A stretch of 64,000 bases of DNA, taken from positions 1,998,349 to 2,062,348 of the forward strand of contig QRDG01000527.1 in NCBI GenBank assembly GCA_012064385.1, in the 5' to 3' direction. Under the pieces are notes generated by a model, which was not told where the DNA came from, searched no databases, and was given only the letters and a program-made list of their open reading frames with translations. This stretch comes from Puccinellia tenuiflora. Taxonomy: Eukaryota > Streptophyta > Magnoliopsida > Poales > Poaceae. Position numbers and translations under genes: made by a program. Each line of letters begins with the position of its first letter. Positions within the stretch are counted from its first letter, which is position 1. This document shows, one piece after another, positions 58,050 to 64,000 of the stretch.

Positions 58050-58051
<2 letters not shown>

Positions 58052-58655
58052 TCATTGATTTAAACCTTGTAATAATATAATGTTGAAGAATACAAACATC
58101 AATTAAAGTATCATCTTTGGAAACTCTCACCTCTAGTCTCACTAATCTTGCCATGGTCCATTAATCACATTTCGTGATAAAAGCCGAGTAACAAAAACAC
58201 ATGATTGGCAAAGTGACAACATGTCGTGAAGATAAACACAATGATTTTGTGTTCGAATGTGAATACCTTTATGAACATGAACATAAAGGATGGTAAACAC
58301 CTTCTCCTGACATAGTCACACAAACAATACACTATCCACTGGAAATAAGCCGATCAAAACTTGTAAGGCATATTCTAAAGAACTTTAATCTCACTATTAA
58401 TAGTATTGCACGCCACCATAGCATATGTCTCCCACATACTCCTGAGAAGTTCTAATCAATATTGATGCAATAGTATTGATTGCCACCACAACATCCTCCA
58501 AGCAACCATCTGCGTTGTAGCCCGATAGCCGAGCTCAACGCGCAGCGGCAGCACACTGTAGGAAGGTGTCAGCACAACTCGTCAACCAACTGTGCTGGGT
58601 GCAACGGCAGGCGGTAGGCCAGTGAAACAGCGGAGGTCGGCGGTCGGCAACTTAA

Positions 58656-58690
58656 GGGTAGCATGAAATCTGTAATTATGTTAACTATGG
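58656..58690. repeat. 35-bp direct repeat, first copy
   Basis: GGGTAGCATGAAATCT with 19 following bases is repeated at 59061-59095 with one difference, 405 bp apart. The flanks do not match. Confidence 0.75.
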
Positions 58691-61199
58691 TAAGTAAATA
58701 AAGTTAAAGCGTAGATGAAGTACACTTTTTTTTCATATCGAGGTCGATGGAACAATAGTAAATTTCCCACCATGGTATAATGTTTCAAATGAGAAATGAA
58801 TATGAAAATGATTGCATACCTTTGTTTATTGACAACAATATATGTATATGTAGAAAGTAGCGTAGGAAAAGCAAGGTAGACTGACACTGCCAAAAACTCA
58901 TGGACTGAAAAGAGTAAAATCACGTCTTTGGAGCATGAAACCTGCACCTGGTATGATGAACTGAAAACTGGAGATCAACAACTAACAATATGCATACAGT
59001 TAGGGAAGTAAAAATGCACCTACTAAATACAGGAAATTGACCAAGGTAGCTCACACTTATGGGTAGCATGAAATCTTTAATTATGTTAACTATGGTTAAA
59101 AATTGTAGTTGCGAACCTTGCTGACAATATCAAAGCGAAGCAAAAATATCAAAAAATACAAATCCAACATAAAACGTGGTTTCCTAGTTTCAGCTGAAGT
59201 TAAACGATCAGCTCATGAGAAGTTCATTTAAGAAATATACAAGCCGCATCCATTTCCATCAGTTACATTCTGTCATTCATAGAGGGGTGGGGCTACTACA
59301 GAGATAACCAAGGAACAGCCCTCAACGCTGATCAGTTGCAGAGTACATATGGAGACATGGAGTATAGGAGCTAGTCTGGTTAACGCCATTTGAATCTCAA
59401 GCTCAGACTATTTCCTCTTTAGCTCATTCAGCGATACGTCAATTATGCAGTCCCATTGGAAACAACATCAAATGGAAATCCATAATTTAGTGGAAATACT
59501 CAAGACAGCATATGTCAAACAAACACTGATGTATACAGCCATGTAATAATATGTATAAATGAAAGTGTTCTTCAGGTGAGTTCGTAATTTGTGTTAGACC
59601 GAGTATTTTTTAGTGTTGGAAATATAATTTTATTTAGACTTCCAGAGATTCAACAACATATTGTTCTAACCTTCTAGGTCCATATACTATAATTACTTGG
59701 TTACCTAAAAAGCATGCATGTTTGGCCACTAATGATTTGAATCAGAATCAAAACAACATTGTTAACATGTATGGTCTGTTTGAAATGCAATCTGTACCCC
59801 TAGCTAGCTAAATATAAATAAATCCGTAGACCATTTCATGGCCAATTGCAATATTGATTCACTGGGATCATACAAAATCATTAAAAGCACAAACAACATA
59901 GAGTAGGCATTCATCAATCGGTAAAGTACCAAACCTGGGAATCGAGTTTTTTTTCTTCGAAATGGAGGGTATACCCCCAGCCTCTGCATCCAAAGGATGC
60001 ACACAGCCGTTACCTGGGAATCGAGTTCCTTTGTTGATGAAGCATCACAGCCATCCTAGGTCGCAGGTGGCAGTAATGGCAGGGAGGAGGTAGACGCATA
60101 TGTTTCAGAACTGTAGGAAAACATACAGAAGACATGAGCTAAATATATACACATATGTTTGAGATACATATCTCCTTTAAATTTCATTTATGGAATAATA
60201 TAACATAAACCAAACAACAAGACTCTCGAGGTGTACAGATTGTGAATCTATTATGTGCAAAAACTGCTAGTTCATAACCGGGTCACAGGACTGCTCCAGT
60301 TGCTGCATAACATGAACATACGTAAATCAGAGAAACACAATTACTAATTCTGACAGAAGTAGAATGCTTATCGCACTCTGTTGTAAGGTCGATCAAACGA
60401 ACATTACCATGCAGAAGTAGGACACAAATCAGGAACGATATAGCTGTAGTTGGGAATCAATCTTCACGTTATCAAGCAAGGTTGAAATTGACTACGAATA
60501 TTGCAAGGAACTTTTCTGGTGGTGCACCTAGGATGCATTTTGTAAAGCTATTAACCCAATAGAGATTGAGAGACCCTTCCAAGAATTGGTTGTGTCTCTT
60601 TTTTACAAGCAACAATTGATCCAAACGATTAGCCCGCTTAAACTTGCCAGCAAAACAAACAGCCTAACCAAATGCATAGGCTTAGCCAAGACGAGCTCAG
60701 CTATGACTATCTAGGCAATGGAACCAAACACGCCCTCAATATCTTTGTAGTTTGTGCAGGAAGTGCGCCACCGAGGTCGGATTACTGACGATAGTTGACA
60801 AGATACAACAATGTCCTATGCAAATATATCTCTTGCATGCAGGGTAAATGGAATCATTCTGATGGAAGTAGAATAACTTTTTATCTAAAGTATCTCATCT
60901 CACAGAGAAAGAAAAGTCGAGGTGTTGTAATCCTAGCATGGAGTCTAATGCAGTTTCATCTCCTACTATATGCATTTCTTCTTTCACAGCACAAGAAAGA
61001 AGGTTTCACATTTTACCTGTGTGTCAAAAGAGCCATGCTTCGGTACACCCCCCCCCCCCCAAACTCGAAACGTTTTTCCCCCTAATTAGTTAATTAAATT
61101 GATTAAATATGATGGCCCACCGGAGCCCATATACAGCACCCTCTAAAGTCTAAACCCACGTATTACATACTCTACCCGTCTACCGTATACCTCGGCTCT

Positions 61200-61359
61200 A
61201 GAGGAGCGCTTCCCGAAGACCAGCAAGGCAGCAACAAATCTACAACGAGAGGCTGGCATTGGAGAGGGCAGCTCGACGTGCAATTCTCGACTTAGTCTCG
61301 TGCCCAGCGTCGGACTCCATGAATCTGCTAGAGACGGCGGCGGCTTGGGCGCTGCGCCT
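61200..61359 (+). pseudogene. Exon-like fragment of unknown gene, cut by LTR H
   Basis: From about 61230 the plus strand encodes ERLALERAARRAIL and SDSMNLLETAAAWALR in one GC-rich frame. It opens after a TAG near 61200 and runs straight into the LTR at 61360. The composition differs from the AT-rich flank and resembles grass exons. I do not recognise the protein. It could be a captured fragment or the end of a disrupted gene. Confidence 0.3.
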
Positions 61360-64000
61360 TGTAACATCCCGAACTTGGTAACGAAAAATACGAAGAATTT
61401 TTCCACTTTTTGCATTCTTGTTTGCATCATGGCATGTCTTTAAATTGTTAATGATAATAAGTAACCAAATGGAAAACAATGAAATGAGGGAAGCCAAACT
61501 TCCCAAAACTCTTTACTTCTTGAAATGCAAACTATGGTGTAACCCTTGTCATGGCAAGTGACCTTATGGTCTAGCAAGTTCACCTAAGTTCAACCAATGC
61601 TCAAGAAAACAAATGGTTTGTCCTCTATTTTTGTTCCAAGTCTCAAAACTTCAATTGTGATGCAAGGCGCCTCCTCTTTGTGAACCAGATTGTGGTTCCT
61701 TAAAAATCCAAGGGAAAATATGGGGAGCTTCCTAATATGCTTGGGAGCATCCCTAAACTTTTCTGTAATTTCTGGACTTGTTTAAAATGCTGCCAAAAAT
61801 CTAGCCTTTTCTGTCAAATATGTCCATTCGGAATGGCCCGGAAATTTCCGGATCAAATCCGGACCAGTCGGAATTTTCCGGACCCATCCGGAAAATTCCG
61901 GATGAAGCACAGTGACGATGGACACTGGCGCCATGCCGCCGATGCCACCTGCTCCCCTGCCCATGCCGCTCGACGCCGTGGCCCCCCTGAGAGGTCAAAG
62001 ACCACACCGAGGGCGCCCACTTGCTCCCCTCTCTTTTCCTCCCCCGAAATCCCGGATCGGAGCACCGCTCCTTTTTCTCCCCGAGCTCCTCCGTTCGCCG
62101 CCGTTGTCGAGTTAGGCGCCGTCGTCACGGGCCGCCCCGCACGAGTCGAAGACCGCGGCGAGGTCCACCGCATTCTCCTCTCTCTGCCCACCCGAGGAAT
62201 CGAGCCGGGAAGCCTCGGTCCCGACGTTTTCGTCCTCGACACCCTCCGCCGCCGGCCGAGCCCCGCCGGCTCGTTTCGGTCACCACCGGCCTTCCCTCGC
62301 CTAATCGGTCACCCACGCGTAATAAGGGTGAGCTCCATATCCTTTAGGCACTCTTCCGCGTCCCTCTCCCCTTGTGTCCTTGCTCGCCGTGAGCAATCGC
62401 CGCCGCCGTCGCTTTTCTGCCCAGAATCGAGCCGTCCGGAATCAACCGGATTATTCCAGATCGATTCCGGGTCGCCCGAAAATTCCGGACCTTTCCGGAT
62501 GAATTCCGAAACCCTAACCGAAAGTTTTGGAGGTCACCTCGAATTTGGTTCGGATTTAGCCCGGATTATTCCGGACCATCCGGAATATTCCGGCCCAATC
62601 CGGATGAATTCCGAACCAAGCTGAAAACTTGTGAACTTTGGATTATAAATCCTTTTCGTTAAATCTTGCAAATGGTATATCAGTTTGATCAGTGTTTCAA
62701 ACGCTGTCTAAATATGCTAATATCACCTCATGATAACGCCTTGGGCTTTGATGTTAATCTTGAATTGGATAAAAGATATAAATCCAAATAACCTTCTTAA
62801 AATTGCTAGTTAAGCATCGGTGCTCCGAAAATTACAAATAAATTACCAAAGTGATTGGAATGATAAACCCTAACCATTTCATGTAATGTTCATGCATTTT
62901 GAGCTACTTCTCTAATAATTCAATAAGTTATAAAGAACGTGGTCACTAAGCTAACTGTGGGGTTGCTTCCAAATAATTTTCCCTAATTATTTGGCTCCCC
63001 ATTTAATTGTGCCTTTAATTTATATAATAATATCCTTGCATCAATTTGACATGTCATCATGTGATTGAGCATTGCACCTGGTGTTCTTGTGTTTTATGTG
63101 TGCTTTGTATTTTCTTTTGGGTATCGATAGAGTCCGGAGTTGAGGTCACCCCAACTTACCCCGACGAGCAGTACTACGCGACCGGGCAGCAAGGCAAGAG
63201 ATAACCTAACCTTCTTGGCATCTAGCATCCTATGATTTTTATCAAATTATTTTATCCAACATAATATTGCATGCGGTTCAAAAGTCTCTTTTGGTAAATA
63301 TTAGAAGATCCTATGAATGCATGTTCTTCCCCGAGCCAATCACATGTATCCCTACCTATGAAACCTAGGGTTGAAGTGTTGGCCGAAATAAAGATAGAAT
63401 TGTTGTATTCATATGCTTAGCCATGCTTATATAAATGCTTTATGTCCGTTATTAATTCTGTAGTTGTTGATGATGATGGAATGATTCGGGCAGGGTGGAT
63501 AATTGTGATGCTATTTTAAAATGCTAAGATGGCTTGGGTGAGTTGCCATCGGGGATGGTGTTTTGCCTCACTCTAGCCCCTAGGTGCGAGTTCTTTACCT
63601 CTTGAACCAAGACTAGCGTGCTGCCATTGGTGGGTGTATGGGCGCCTCGCTGACCGAATAATTTGTGAGGGGCTTGTCAAGGGTCCTCTAGTTTGCTATT
63701 TCCATTTGCGCGTGTGTGGTGTGAGTGGAAAAGGAACGAGGATGGTGATGTTTAGGACGTGACGGTGGGGCAGGGCGCTGGGAGCGCTGAACCTGTCTTT
63801 CCGCCACTGATGGTCCTTGAGTAAGCCTCATGCATTGTAAAGGTCTAACCGCGCCCGCTCGCCGGCCTTCCCCGGAAGAGGGCCAACTAGGTGAGCCGGA
63901 CGGTACCAATGGGTAAAATAGTACACCCCTGCAGGGTTAATCTTTTCAAAAAGCCGTGTCCACGGTTATGGACAACTTGGGAATAGACGATAAGATCATA
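61360..64000 (+). mobile_element. Element H: start of a large gypsy-type LTR (continues beyond window)
   Basis: It starts TGTAACATCCCG and follows the B/G LTR plan in plus orientation: GCATCATGGCAT near the start, a GC-rich block (61910-62630), ATCGATAG...CCCCGACGAGCAGTACTAC (63124-63178), GTTGCCATCGGGGATGGTG, and the palindrome module near the window end. It is well diverged from both B and G, so a separate family or subfamily. The 295-codon open frame at 61737-62624 is the GC block read through and has no conserved domain. Confidence 0.75.
63911..63972 (+). other. Triple-palindrome LTR module, H copy
   Basis: GGGTAAAATAGTAC, CCCTGCAGGG (perfect), CTTTTCAAAAAG (one arm changed at the CpG) and GTCCACGGTTATGGAC, in the sense order seen in G. 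Confidence 0.6.

Larger units (their letters stand above)
57165..61199. other. Intergenic region downstream of the auxin carrier gene
   Basis: AT-rich sequence without a supported gene. It holds a probable Helitron terminus (57946-57975), a (TA)n tract (58007-58049), a 35-bp direct repeat (58656-58690 and 59061-59095), a GC-richer exon-like patch at about 58490-58650, and a C run at 61048-61060. These may be parts of one or more eroded mobile elements, but borders could not be fixed. Confidence 0.5.

Noticed and set aside
61737..62624. 295-codon open frame on the plus strand
   Set aside because: It runs through the GC block of LTR H, with repeats of the TTCCGGA motif giving repetitive residues; no known domain.

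Overview
The window is repeat-dense grass DNA, almost certainly from a Triticeae genome (wheat, barley, rye, Aegilops). The reasons are an outer copia element with a WIS/Angela/BARE-type LTR (start TGTTGGAAATATGCCC, PBS TGGTATCAGAGCC), an Au-type SINE with its characteristic tail, Stowaway MITE pieces, and several multi-kilobase Ty3/gypsy LTRs nested in one another. I recognise one host gene: a four-exon auxin influx carrier (AUX1/LAX family) at 53427-56865 on the + strand. Everything from 1 to 50763 is a single retrotransposon nest.

Nest layout. Element A (copia, +) starts left of the window and ends at 50763. Its interior holds element C (gypsy, -, 3089-12495, TSD atgtg), an unassigned insert with a palindromic minisatellite and an Au SINE (14724-15024, TSD of 15 bp), and a solo LTR (15991-16991, TSD ctctc). 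C is itself split by a Helitron (8181-10849). A's 3' LTR is split at 18841/49662 by element B (gypsy-type LARD, -, TSD ccgac). B's 5' LTR is split by element E (gypsy, -, 26697-47415, TSD tcctt/tcctc). E's 5' LTR is split by F (Tat-lineage gypsy, -, 32830-40923, TSD ccgaa), by G (a solo LTR of B's family in + orientation, 41851-45837, TSD cgagg), and by an inverted E-family LTR fragment (45990-46642). Removing the inserts leaves about 9.2 kb of A, 10.1 kb of B and 7.9 kb of E, each consistent with one element.

Right part (50764-64000). MITE fragments, a 26-base G run and a Stowaway-like MITE lie upstream of the auxin carrier gene. Its promoter TATA box, four exons and poly(A) signal are visible. 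Downstream are microsatellites, a probable Helitron 3' terminus, an unidentified exon-like fragment, and at 61360 the start of another large LTR (H) that runs out of the window.

Most interesting: LTRs that are otherwise strongly diverged (C, B, E, G, H) share a compact module of three consecutive palindromes. In C the second and third palindromes differ from the others by paired changes that keep them self-complementary. LTRs of B, C, E and G also share a GAGTAC...GTACTC-type hairpin followed by a splice-acceptor-like site and a short acidic reading frame ending in a stop about 260-435 bases before the LTR end. These look like selected RNA or protein features inside LTRs that carry no other coding. 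A second point is the multi-exon antisense gene carried by F.
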